34,799 bases of DNA from CAZKCK01 sp964552325 (lineage in GTDB: Bacteria > Bacteroidota > Bacteroidia > Bacteroidales > TTA-H9): positions 1 to 34,799 of the forward strand of contig CAZKHA010000021.1 in assembly GCA_964552325.1 (NCBI GenBank), in the 5' to 3' direction. Below the pieces are notes generated by a model that was not told where the DNA came from, searched no databases, and saw only the letters and a list, made by a program, of their open reading frames with translations. Of this stretch, positions 1-7,669 are shown one piece after another; the first letter of the stretch is position 1, and each line of letters starts with the position of its first letter. The position numbers and the translations under genes were made by a program.

Positions 1-135
1 AAAAGGTTCAAGGTAAAGCTTGCCCAACCGAAGAATGAGGGTGGGGGTGCAAGGTGAAGGGTAAAAGGTAAAGCTTGCCCAACCGAAGAATGAGGGTGGG
101 GGTGCAAGGTAAAAGGTAAAGGGCAAAAGGCGAAG
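1..135. repeat. Heptamer/34-bp-core repeat cluster, left edge
   Basis: Two copies of a 34-bp core, at 16-49 and 71-104 (period 55), beginning AAGCTTGCCCAACC and ending GAGGGTGGGGGTG. They sit among degenerate G-rich units such as GGGTAAA, GGTGAAG and GGGCAAA. The same core occurs three more times at the right edge of the window in the same orientation. No coding sequence is supported here. Confidence 0.9.
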
Positions 136-414
136 GGCAAAAGGCTTGAAGGCCATTGTAAATTGGTAATTTCAAATTGTAAATATTTGAAGGTCAAGCA
201 TTATAGTTCATCTTTACAATTTGATATTTACAATAACGCTCGGTACAGGATTCTTGCTTACTCACCTCTCGCAACTCTCCGCTTCTCTCATTCTCATCTT
301 CTCGCTCATCTCTCTTCTCTCCTTGCTATATTAATACACAGGCATTTAAAAATATGTTTTTGATTAATCGTTACCAAAACCTTAATAATAATGGCATTTA
401 TTCCAATTCTCTAA
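136..414. other. Gene-free AT-rich and CT-rich stretch
   Basis: No gene is supported. The stretch holds an inverted repeat (ATTGTAAATAT at 176-186 against ATATTTACAAT at 224-234, with a further TTTACAAT nearby) and a strongly CT-biased tract around 258-326. A 66-codon open frame here has no recognisable features and is compositionally driven by the tract. It may also hold the 3' flank of galM, but no convincing terminator was seen. Confidence 0.6.
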
Positions 415-1446
415 TTAGTCGATAAGAAATTGATAGTGTACATTTTGTAGATAGGTCTCGCCCGGAAGCAAAAGTGTACTCGGGAAATTTGGCTGATTTG
501 GACTATCCGGAAAAGCTTGGGTTTCAAGGCAAATAGCGTGATGCTTTTTGTAAGAAACATTATTATGGCCTTTAAGGCTGGCATCTAAATAATTAGCTGT
601 ATAAAGTTGGATCCCGGGTTGGGAAGTAATCACATTAAGCTTTATTCCTGTTTCTGAATGATATAGTTGAGCCGATGGCTTACCTGCGGTGTGTTTAAGT
701 ACAAAGCAAAAGTCTAATGGATTCTCTTGCGGTATGCCCTTATCTGCAAGCTTAACGCTTGTGCTGAAGTCAAAAGGGCTATCGGCACATTCTAACATTT
801 TTCCCGTTGGGATTTGGTTTTCGTTCAGTTCCAAATAATAATCTGCATCCACAGCAAGGTAATGATCTTCAATAGTATGCTTGTATCCACCAAGGTTGAA
901 ATAGGCATGGTTGGTCAAGTTTAAATGGGTTGGTTTATCGGTGTTTGCAGTATAGGTTATCTCAAAACTGTTGTTTTCAGAAATGGTAAAGGCAACTTCA
1001 ACCTTTAAATTTCCCGGATAACCTTCCTCCTTATCTGGACTATAGTAAGCTAACCTTAAAATGGCTTTATCCGTAAACTCTTCCAATTCATAATTCCATA
1101 ATTTCGTATGGAATCCATTTTCGCCTCCATGTAATTGAAAATGAGTGAAGTTTTTGGCGAGCTGTATTAAATCACCGTTCAAGTTGAAACTTCCATTGGC
1201 TATACGGTTAGCATACCGGCCTATCGTTGCACCAAAATAGGGATGAGGCTTCAAGTAATCAGCTAAGTTGTTAAAGCCTATACAAATTTCAACAAGATCA
1301 CCCTGTTTATTAGGAAGTTGTAATGAGGTAATAGTGCCACCATAATTTGAAATGCTAAGGTGCATCCCCTCTGAACTTTTAAAACAAAAAAGCCGTGCTT
1401 CACGGCCATCGGGCAATTTGCCAAAATAGTGGTTATTGATTTCCAT
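415..1446 (-). CDS. galM: Aldose 1-epimerase (mutarotase)
   Basis: Interconverts alpha and beta anomers of aldohexoses, normally feeding galactose or glucose metabolism. The 343-residue length is the usual family size. Residues expected in the active site are visible: Arg77 in GRYANRI, His106 in LHGGENGF, His180 in NLTNHAYFNLGG, Asp245 in ENPLDF and Glu308 in LETQAFPDSPNQPNFP. His180 and Glu308 match the general acid/base pair known for GalM. There is no signal peptide, so it is probably cytoplasmic. The gene stands alone on the minus strand with repeats downstream and a damaged gene upstream. A TACCTTTG word 67 bases upstream of the start is a candidate -7 element. Confidence in the family is very high; sugar specificity cannot be read from sequence. 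Confidence 0.95.
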   Translation of the reverse strand: MEINNHYFGKLPDGREARLFCFKSSEGMHLSISNYGGTITSLQLPNKQGDLVEICIGFNNLADYLKPHPYFGATIGRYANRIANGSFNLNGDLIQLAKNFTHFQLHGGENGFHTKLWNYELEEFTDKAILRLAYYSPDKEEGYPGNLKVEVAFTISENNSFEITYTANTDKPTHLNLTNHAYFNLGGYKHTIEDHYLAVDADYYLELNENQIPTGKMLECADSPFDFSTSVKLADKGIPQENPLDFCFVLKHTAGKPSAQLYHSETGIKLNVITSQPGIQLYTANYLDASLKGHNNVSYKKHHAICLETQAFPDSPNQPNFPSTLLLPGETYLQNVHYQFLID

Positions 1447-1512
1447 TAATAATGTTGGCTAAAGGATTAATGCAGGCTATACCTACTGTCCCAAGGTTAT
1501 TATTTTACGCAA

Positions 1513-1520
1513 CAAAGGTA
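1513..1520 (-). promoter_or_regulatory. Candidate -7 element for galM
   Basis: Reads TACCTTTG on the minus strand, matching the Bacteroidota -7 consensus TAnnTTTG, about 67 bases before the galM start. No clear -33 TTTG lies at the normal distance, so support is partial. Confidence 0.35.
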
Positions 1521-1747
1521 AAAAAAGCAACTGGGTTATTTCCTATTTGCCTTGGCAATATGAGATGTTTTTTTTAACGATTTTAACCATCTATTTTGTT
1601 CTAATAAAATGCGGTATGCACGAATTTTAATTGGGTTTTTAACGCTATTGCCTTGTATAGCCATCAAACCGCCGGTTTCACGAAGTTTATTTTTATAAAG
1701 CCTTTAGTATGCAGATTTTATGTTAATCTTGAGTGCCATGCACGATG

Positions 1748-1847
1748 NNNNNNNNNNNNNNNNNNNNNNNNNNNNNNNNNNNNNNNNNNNNNNNNNNNNN
1801 NNNNNNNNNNNNNNNNNNNNNNNNNNNNNNNNNNNNNNNNNNNNNNN
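1748..1847. other. Scaffold gap (100 N)
   Basis: Exactly 100 unknown bases, the usual placeholder for a gap of unknown length between contigs. Reading frames cannot be carried across it. Confidence 0.99.
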
Positions 1848-2500
1848 ATAAGTGTTACTTAGGGTGTTGAATACAATCATGGATAGGTTGTAAGAAGTGC
1901 CTAATCCCAAAAGCAAAAGGCTGCTTGAGTATTGATCGAATGATGAAGAACTTGCCACAAAACCAATAATCCCTGATAGGGGCGAACGAGTGATAATGCT
2001 GCCCAATACGTAATCGATCTCTACCACTTCATTTCCCAAGAAATTCCCTTTGGCATCCCAAAGAGCATTCATAGCAAAGATTTTTTCTTTCACATTATCA
2101 TAATTTAGGCTGGTCAAGCTGTTGTAAGGCGAGTTTCCAGTAAGCGGAGTGCGTGTGTAGCTAAACACCTCCTCGCGCACCGGGATAGCATATAGATGCA
2201 AGGCAGGTTCGTTGGTAAACCCTACATAGTAAAGAATGCCGTTATTGCATCAAATCCAATGACATCCGCCACAAGACCGTCAGCGCCGGGTTCATGAATA
2301 ATACCTAGCAGGCTATCCGTGCCAGATGCAATCGTAAATTCATTTACAGAGAATTAATCGGTTAGTTAAAAAAAATGAAACATCACATCACGACTTACAG
2401 ATTTGAAGGATACAACACTTGCAAAAACCCAGGTGATTTTTATACTATCTGAAAGATTATTCACAGTACTATCAGCTTGAAATCCTTTTATCACTCCGTT
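1848..2500 (-). pseudogene. Damaged secreted beta-propeller-like gene, truncated by the gap
   Basis: From about 2249 down to the gap the minus strand encodes a protein-like stretch including ILYYVGFTNEPALHLYAIP, LTSLNYDNVKEKIFAMNALW, VVEIDYVLGSIITRSPL and SSSFDQYSSSLLLLGLG. The spacing of short hydrophobic strands, the YD...KIFA and VEID blocks and the SSSFDQ word resemble secreted beta-propeller repeats; this is inference. Upstream, another frame continues the same style (IASGTDSLLGIIHEPGADGL, then VADVIGFDA), joining only if one base is added near 2243-2252. A third frame at about 2370-2495 (GFQADSTVNNLSDSIKITWV) is followed by stops. No start codon joins the pieces. Either the gene has decayed or the contig end has base errors; an 8-base A run lies at 2369-2376. 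The product is unknown. Confidence 0.5.
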
Positions 2501-2663
2501 TTACTGTATTTAAAACACTAATTATCAAAAATAAAGCTATCACATCCGAGTATCTTTTCGGCTTATTGCATCCAATTTTGTGTACCAAATTTAAGAGCCG
2601 TTTTAGCCGAGCAGGGCCAATTGATGATAAGCTGAATCTTTTCCAAAAAAAACATCTCGAATT

Positions 2664-2695
2664 TTTGATTCAAATGTTCGAAAATCGTAATTTTG
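2664..2695 (+). promoter_or_regulatory. Promoter for pta
   Basis: TTTG at 2664-2667 and TAATTTTG at 2688-2695 with 20 bases between match the Bacteroidota -33/-7 pattern well. Transcription would begin near 2702, giving a leader of about 80 bases before pta. Confidence 0.6.
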
Positions 2696-2784
2696 TTGCC
2701 TAGAATCAAGTCACTTTCCTTGCCTAAAAAACGAGGAACGAAAATCGTCCTAGATGGACTTTCACAATCAACACCCTATTACAA

Positions 2785-3780
2785 ATGAATCTTTTAGACA
2801 AAATTCGTGCTTCGGCCAAGGCTAACAATAAATGCATTGTACTTCCTGAAGGCACCGAAGATCGCACCCTTAAAGCGGCAGATGAGATCCTAGCAGAAGG
2901 TTTGGCTCGCTTAATCTTACTCGGAAATCCACAAATCATTCAGCAAAAAGCCAACGATTTTGGTTTAACACACATCCATAAAGCACGTGTAATCGACCCC
3001 GCCGATTATCCCGAAAAAGAGGCGTATGCCCACATGCTTTTCGAGATGCGCAAATCAAAAGGCCTCACCCTTGAGCAAGCCTTTAAACTCATGGGCGATC
3101 CATTGTACCTGGGCACCATGCTTATCAAGAACAAAGTGGCCGATGGAGAAGTTGCCGGAGCTATTAATGCCACTGGCGATGTGTTGAGGCCTGCTTTCCA
3201 AATTGTAAAGACCTTGCCGGGCATCTCGGTTGTGTCGGGAGCCTTTATCATGATTATGAAAGAAAGCAAATGGGGCGATAATGGTATTATGGTTTTTGCC
3301 GATTGTGCCGTACACCCCAACCCTAGCGAACGCGAGCTAGCCGAAATTGCCGTGGTTACTGCCAAAACTGCCAAAGCCATTGCTGGAATCGAACCACGGG
3401 TTGCTATGTTAAGCTTTAGCACCAAAGGAAGCGCCAAGCACGAAATGGTTGACAAGGTGGTGAATGCCACGCGCATAGCCCATGAAATGGATCCAAGCCT
3501 ACTTATTGATGGCGAACTGCAAGCCGATGCGGCCATCATTGAGTCAGTTGGTCAACTCAAATCGCCCGGGAGCCCAGTTGCCGGTAAAGCCAACGTACTG
3601 GTATTCCCGACACTTGAGGTGGGTAATATTGCCTATAAACTGGTACAACGCCTGGCCGGTGCCGAGGCTGTGGGACCTGTTTTACAAGGCATGGCAGCAC
3701 CCATCAACGATTTGTCACGTGGGTGCAGCGTTAGCGACATTGTGAACTTAGTGGCCATTACGGCTAATCAGGCTAGTTAA
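2785..3780 (+). CDS. pta: Phosphate acetyltransferase, single-domain form
   Basis: Transfers the acetyl group of acetyl-CoA to phosphate, giving acetyl phosphate, the substrate of the acetate kinase downstream. The 331-residue protein is the catalytic PTA_PTB domain alone, without the long N-terminal regulatory region of the enterobacterial enzyme. The start IVLPEGTEDRTLKAADEI and the C-terminal blocks DGELQADAA, SPVAGKANVLVFPTLEVGN and AYKLVQRL are characteristic. A phosphate butyryltransferase is less likely because these blocks fit Pta and an acetate kinase follows. The start at 2785 gives the normal MNLLDKIR beginning and follows a good promoter. It is separated from ackA by 225 bases of repeats, so the two may not be a tight operon. 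Confidence 0.95.
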   Translation: MNLLDKIRASAKANNKCIVLPEGTEDRTLKAADEILAEGLARLILLGNPQIIQQKANDFGLTHIHKARVIDPADYPEKEAYAHMLFEMRKSKGLTLEQAFKLMGDPLYLGTMLIKNKVADGEVAGAINATGDVLRPAFQIVKTLPGISVVSGAFIMIMKESKWGDNGIMVFADCAVHPNPSERELAEIAVVTAKTAKAIAGIEPRVAMLSFSTKGSAKHEMVDKVVNATRIAHEMDPSLLIDGELQADAAIIESVGQLKSPGSPVAGKANVLVFPTLEVGNIAYKLVQRLAGAEAVGPVLQGMAAPINDLSRGCSVSDIVNLVAITANQAS

Positions 3781-3836
3781 TGTGGAGATGTGGAGATGTG
3801 AAGATGTGAAGATGTGAGGATGTGAAGATGTGGAAA
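3781..3836. repeat. Seven tandem octamers (TGTGRAGA)
   Basis: Directly after the pta stop codon lie seven consecutive 8-base units: TGTGGAGA twice, TGTGAAGA twice, TGTGAGGA, TGTGAAGA and TGTGGAAA. There is no spacing between units. Confidence 0.95.
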
Positions 3837-3940
3837 TAGCCTGCCCTGCGGTGGTTGAGCCCGTCGAAGCCCCGAAGGGTGGGGATTTGGAAATTTATTT
3901 GCCCCCTTCGGCAGGCTCAGGGCAAGTTATTTTCACATCT
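3827..3940. repeat. Long imperfect inverted repeat between pta and ackA
   Basis: The left arm 3827-3871 (GATGTGGAAATAG, CTGCCCTG, TGAGCCCGTCGAAG) pairs imperfectly with the reverse complement of 3901-3940 (GATGTGAAAATAA, CTTGCCCTGAG, GAGCCTGCCGAAGG). The loop is about 30 bases. TGAGCCYGYCGAAG words like these recur as interspersed GC-rich elements in many bacterial genomes (recollection, not searched). In the transcript this would fold into a long hairpin between pta and ackA. Confidence 0.8.
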
Positions 3941-4005
3941 GCATATTTTCAAATCAATACCTTTCACCCTTCATACAATCATAATCAATCAACCAAAATA
4001 GTTTT

Positions 4006-5211
4006 ATGAAAATTCTAGTGTTAAATTGTGGTAGTTCTTCCATAAAATACCAGCTTTTCGACATGGCTGATGGAAGTACTGTTTTGGCCAAAGGCCTTAT
4101 CGAAAAAATTGGGATGCCCGACAGCCAGCTAACCCATAAACCTATGGGCAAAGCCGACTACAGGGTTACCTCCCCCATCCCCGATCACCAAACCGGTATA
4201 AATCTTGCTTTGGAGGCCTTAATTGACACCAATCATGGTGTTATAGAATCGGTTACCGAAATACAAGCCATTGGGCATCGGGTGGCACACGGAGGTGAAA
4301 AGTTCAACAAAAGTGTGCTTATTACACCCGAAATACAGGCCGACATTGAGGCTTGCATTGAATTGGCGCCATTGCACAACCCTGCCAACCTTAAAGGTAT
4401 TACCTCAGTTCAGGCCATCTTGCCTGACACACCACAAGTAGCTGTTTTTGACACCTCCTTCCATCAAACCTTGCCAGAACATGCATATATCTACGGCATA
4501 CCTTATTATTACTACGAAAAATACCGTATCCGCAAATATGGTTTTCACGGCACCAGCCATAAGTTTGTAATGAAAAAAGCTTGCGAAGAACTGGGATGGG
4601 ATTACCGTGAGAAGAAAATCATCTCATGCCATTTGGGCAACGGGGCTTCTGTAACCGCTATCAAAAAAGGCATTTCGGTTGAAACAAGCATGGGCTTTAC
4701 TCCTGTTGAGGGTTTAATTATGGGCACACGCTGCGGCGATCTTGACCTCGGCGTTTTGCTGTTTTTGATGGAAAAAGAAAAAATGTGCTGCACCGAACTC
4801 AACGACCTAATTAACAAACGCAGTGGTATGTTAGGCATTACGGGTGTTTCATCCGATATGCGTAACATTAACCAAGCAGCCAACGATGGCAACAGCCGTG
4901 CCGAGCTCGGCCTCCAACTGTATGCATATACGGTACGCAAATACATAGGTGCTTATGCAGCAGTACTCAATGGCGTTGATTTAGTGCTATTTACAGGAGG
5001 AATAGGTGAAAATGATTACCAATCACGCGAACGGATTTTAAAAGATATGGACTATTTGGGGTTAGACTTTGATGCCAATGCCAATGCAAAGCTAATTGGT
5101 GTAGATGGCGAAATTACCAAGCCTGGTTCTAAAGTTGTGGCCTTGGTAGTTGGCACCAATGAAGAGTTGGTGATAGCCTCCGACACATTTGATATTTTAT
5201 CAAAACCCTAA
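4006..5211 (+). CDS. ackA: Acetate kinase, copy 1
   Basis: Converts acetyl phosphate and ADP to acetate and ATP, completing the Pta-Ack route of substrate-level phosphorylation. The 401-residue length is standard. Visible active-site residues match the well-studied Methanosarcina enzyme with an offset of one: Asn7 in LNCGSSSIKYQ, Arg92 in HRVAHGG, Asp149 in FDTSFHQ, His181 in GFHGTSH and Arg242 in MGTRCGD; the C-terminal GTNEELVIASDTF block is present. It belongs to the AckA rather than the butyrate kinase branch, which begins with a different phosphate loop. It follows pta after a repeat-filled spacer and ends in a strong terminator. Use for propionate or other short acyl phosphates cannot be excluded. 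Confidence 0.95.
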   Translation: MKILVLNCGSSSIKYQLFDMADGSTVLAKGLIEKIGMPDSQLTHKPMGKADYRVTSPIPDHQTGINLALEALIDTNHGVIESVTEIQAIGHRVAHGGEKFNKSVLITPEIQADIEACIELAPLHNPANLKGITSVQAILPDTPQVAVFDTSFHQTLPEHAYIYGIPYYYYEKYRIRKYGFHGTSHKFVMKKACEELGWDYREKKIISCHLGNGASVTAIKKGISVETSMGFTPVEGLIMGTRCGDLDLGVLLFLMEKEKMCCTELNDLINKRSGMLGITGVSSDMRNINQAANDGNSRAELGLQLYAYTVRKYIGAYAAVLNGVDLVLFTGGIGENDYQSRERILKDMDYLGLDFDANANAKLIGVDGEITKPGSKVVALVVGTNEELVIASDTFDILSKP

Positions 5212-5238
5212 CAATTACTTGATACATTGTTTATTATT

Positions 5239-5272
5239 GGCGAAGCTAGCATAGCTTCGCCTTTATTATTTG
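5239..5272 (+). terminator. Terminator after ackA copy 1
   Basis: Perfect 10-bp stem GGCGAAGCTA / TAGCTTCGCC (5239-5248 and 5252-5261) with a 3-base loop, followed by the T-rich tail TTTATTATTT. It lies 27 bases after the ackA stop and separates it from the next promoter. Confidence 0.85.
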
Positions 5273-5293
5273 CACAAAACGGGCTTATTGTTT

Positions 5294-5322
5294 TTTGTAA
5301 CAGGCCTAAATTGCTACCTTTG
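5294..5322 (+). promoter_or_regulatory. Promoter for the hydroxyacyl-CoA dehydrogenase gene
   Basis: TACCTTTG at 5315-5322 matches TAnnTTTG exactly, with TTTG at 5294-5297 seventeen bases upstream. Its position just after a terminator and 49 bases before the start codon fits a new transcription unit. Confidence 0.55.
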
Positions 5323-5371
5323 CAGCCTATTTACTAGTTCATAATTCAATTAGAATCAATCGTTTTAAACA

Positions 5372-6340
5372 ATGGCAATCAAACTCGAAGATTTCAATCT
5401 TAGCAAAAAGGCTCCCCAAAAAGGAACCCTTCAGAAAGTGGGCATTGTTGGCTGTGGCATTATGGGGCAACAGATAGCCCTTCAAACCAGTCAATATGGA
5501 ATTGATGTTATGTTTCTTGACATTTCAGAGGAACGCATTAAAGAAGTAATGTTGCGTCTTGGTGAGAACCTTGATGGCGTAATAGCCAAATGGGGCATGA
5601 CCGCCAATGAAAAGAAACTCATCTTGTCACGTATTGTGGGCACATCGAATTACGAAGACCTAAAAGACTGCGATATCGTAATTGAAACCATCAACTCCAA
5701 AAAAACGGGCACCAGCCTCGAATTCCGTAAAGATATTTTCCGCAAGCTCGAAGCCGTTGTACGCCCCGATGCAGTATTGGCCAGCAACACAGCCACTTTA
5801 ATGATATCGGAGCTGGCAGGTGTGCTTAAAGACTCGAGCCGTACCATTGGCTTACACTTTATTTCGCCCGTTCGCGACGTAAAAATCGTGGAAGTAGTTA
5901 AATCCTACAACACCTCCACCGAAGCGTATGAGTTTGCTTGCAAGTTCGTAAAAATGATAGGCAAGACCGTAATCAATGTAAATGAATCGCCGGGCAACAT
6001 CAGCACCCGCATGATCATACCATTTGTAAACGAAGCTTGCGAAATTTTGATGGAAGGCGTTGCTACCGTTGACGCGATAGACACCACCATGCGTGAAGCC
6101 TCTGGCCATTTGATGGGTCCATTTGAATTGGCCGACCGCATTGGGCTTGACAAAATACTGCGATGGATGGAGAACATGTACACCGAATTTGGCCAATTAA
6201 AGTATAAACCCTCGCCAATCATCAAACGTATGGTAAGGGCTGGAATGGTTGGCAAACGAGCTGGCGAAGGCTTCTACCTCTGGAAAGACGACCGCAAACA
6301 ACTGAAAAAAGGCCCTATCACAAGCCTGGGCAGGGAATAA
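5372..6340 (+). CDS. 3-hydroxyacyl-CoA (3-hydroxybutyryl-CoA) dehydrogenase
   Basis: NAD-dependent oxidation of 3-hydroxyacyl-CoA, or the reverse reduction of acetoacetyl-CoA. The 322-residue protein shows a Rossmann NAD site near residues 23-40 (VGIVGCGIMGQQIA), an SNTATL block at 138-143, the catalytic-type His162 in GLHFISPV, and the C-terminal domain block ASGHLMGPFELADRIGLDK with GKRAGEGFYLW near the end. The size matches stand-alone HBD-type enzymes plus a 20-residue N-terminal extension. It has its own promoter and is followed after 32 bases by the second acetate kinase, so those two probably form an operon. Chain-length preference is not readable; a fatty-acid or butyrate-type role are both possible, and no thiolase, crotonase or acyl-CoA dehydrogenase gene lies in the window. 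Confidence 0.88.
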   Translation: MAIKLEDFNLSKKAPQKGTLQKVGIVGCGIMGQQIALQTSQYGIDVMFLDISEERIKEVMLRLGENLDGVIAKWGMTANEKKLILSRIVGTSNYEDLKDCDIVIETINSKKTGTSLEFRKDIFRKLEAVVRPDAVLASNTATLMISELAGVLKDSSRTIGLHFISPVRDVKIVEVVKSYNTSTEAYEFACKFVKMIGKTVINVNESPGNISTRMIIPFVNEACEILMEGVATVDAIDTTMREASGHLMGPFELADRIGLDKILRWMENMYTEFGQLKYKPSPIIKRMVRAGMVGKRAGEGFYLWKDDRKQLKKGPITSLGRE

Positions 6341-6372
6341 ATTGAATTGTAGAACAACGTAAAAATTTTAAC

Positions 6373-7587
6373 ATGAAAATTATCGTTTTGAACTGTGGCA
6401 GTTCATCCATAAAATACCAGCTATTTGATATGCCCAGCGCCGAGGTTATTGCCAAAGGATTGGTTGATAAAATTGGCCTGAAAGGTGCTTCTATTAAACA
6501 CAAACGCAACGATGGCTACGAGTTTAAGGTAGAAGGCGAAATACTGGACCACCAAAGTGGCATCGAGTACGTACTCGGAATCCTGATTCACCCTGAACAC
6601 GGAAGCCTAAAAAGCCTGAAAGAAGTAGACGCCGTTGGACACCGCGTGGTACATGCCGGCGAAATGTACGGTGGCTCAGTACGTATCAACAAAGAAGTAG
6701 TTAAAGCTCTTGAAGAATGCATTGACCTTGCTCCCCTGCACAATCCACCAAACCTCGAAGGCATTTATGCCATCACCAACTTACTGCCCGAGGCTCCTCA
6801 GGCTGGGGTTTTTGATACTGCCTTCCATCATACCATGCCCGATTATGCTTACCTATATGGCATACCCTATTCCTTATACGAAAAACACAAGATCCGTAGG
6901 TATGGCTTCCACGGAAGTAGCCATAAATACGTGTCGAAACGTGCTGGCGAAATCCTTGACAAAGATGTTAAAGACCTAAAAATCATTACCTGCCATTTGG
7001 GTAATGGAGGGAGTGTTGCTGCCATAAAACATGGTAAATCGATGGATACTTCGATGGGAATGACCCCAATTGAGGGCTTGATAATGGGCACACGCTGTGG
7101 CGATATTGATGCAGGAGCACTACTCCGTATTGCCGATAAAGAGAAAATCACCATCCCAACTATTAACACGCTTATCAATAAATTTAGTGGCGTATTGGGC
7201 GTATCAGGGCTGTCATCGGATATGCGCGACCTCGAAAACGCGGCAGCCGAAGGTAATAGCCGCGCACAAGTGGCCCTTAAAATGTACCAATACAAGGTTA
7301 AAAAATATATCGGTTCGTATGCTGCTGCCATGGGAGGCGTTGACCTTGTTATTTTTACTGGCGGGATAGGCGAGAACGACTACAACACCCGTAAAGAAGT
7401 AATGACCGACATGGAATGGATGGGCATAGACTTCGATTTTGAACTGAATGATGGCCTTAAAGGCAAAGAAGTTACGCTTACCAAACCCGGATCTAAAGTT
7501 ATGGTAATGGTGGTTCCTACCAACGAAGAATTGGTTATTGCAAACGACACGTTTGATATTGTTACCAAAAACCTAGATAGCTTATAA
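6373..7587 (+). CDS. ackA: Acetate kinase, copy 2
   Basis: A second 404-residue acetate kinase, clearly related to copy 1 but diverged along its whole length. Key residues are kept: Asn7 in LNCGSSSIKYQ, Arg91 in HRVVHAGE, Asp148 in FDTAFHH, His180 in GFHGSSH and the MGTRCGD and FTGGIGEND blocks. Small changes near the active site compared with copy 1 include VVHAGEMYGGS for VAHGGEKFNKS and GSSH for GTSH. It lies 32 bases after the dehydrogenase gene and ends in a terminator, suggesting a two-gene transcript distinct from pta-ackA copy 1. It may be a paralogue with a different acyl-phosphate preference or different regulation; sequence alone does not decide. Confidence 0.93.
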   Translation: MKIIVLNCGSSSIKYQLFDMPSAEVIAKGLVDKIGLKGASIKHKRNDGYEFKVEGEILDHQSGIEYVLGILIHPEHGSLKSLKEVDAVGHRVVHAGEMYGGSVRINKEVVKALEECIDLAPLHNPPNLEGIYAITNLLPEAPQAGVFDTAFHHTMPDYAYLYGIPYSLYEKHKIRRYGFHGSSHKYVSKRAGEILDKDVKDLKIITCHLGNGGSVAAIKHGKSMDTSMGMTPIEGLIMGTRCGDIDAGALLRIADKEKITIPTINTLINKFSGVLGVSGLSSDMRDLENAAAEGNSRAQVALKMYQYKVKKYIGSYAAAMGGVDLVIFTGGIGENDYNTRKEVMTDMEWMGIDFDFELNDGLKGKEVTLTKPGSKVMVMVVPTNEELVIANDTFDIVTKNLDSL

Positions 7588-7606
7588 TCCCTCTAACGGA
7601 TTTTAC

Positions 7607-7642
7607 AACGCCGGATTCCGAAAGGAATTCCGGCGTTTTTGT
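7607..7642 (+). terminator. Terminator after ackA copy 2
   Basis: Stem AACGCCGG-ATTCC against GGAATTCCGGCGTT with one bulged base and a GAAA loop, followed by a run of T at 7636-7640. It starts 19 bases after the ackA stop. Confidence 0.85.
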
Positions 7643-7669
7643 TTACTTTAGCCGCCCAAACTTTTGCCC

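Noticed and set aside
163..363. Plus-strand open frame of 66 codons
   Set aside because: No protein-like features; it arises from the inverted repeat and CT-rich tract and has no promoter or homology that I recognise.
3006..3539. 177-codon open frame antisense to pta
   Set aside because: It is a shadow of the pta codon pattern, with no sensible domain; pta is certain.
6373..7587. Butyrate kinase identity for the second kinase
   Set aside because: The phosphate loop and catalytic blocks match AckA, including LNCGSSSIKYQ; butyrate kinases have a different N-terminal pattern.
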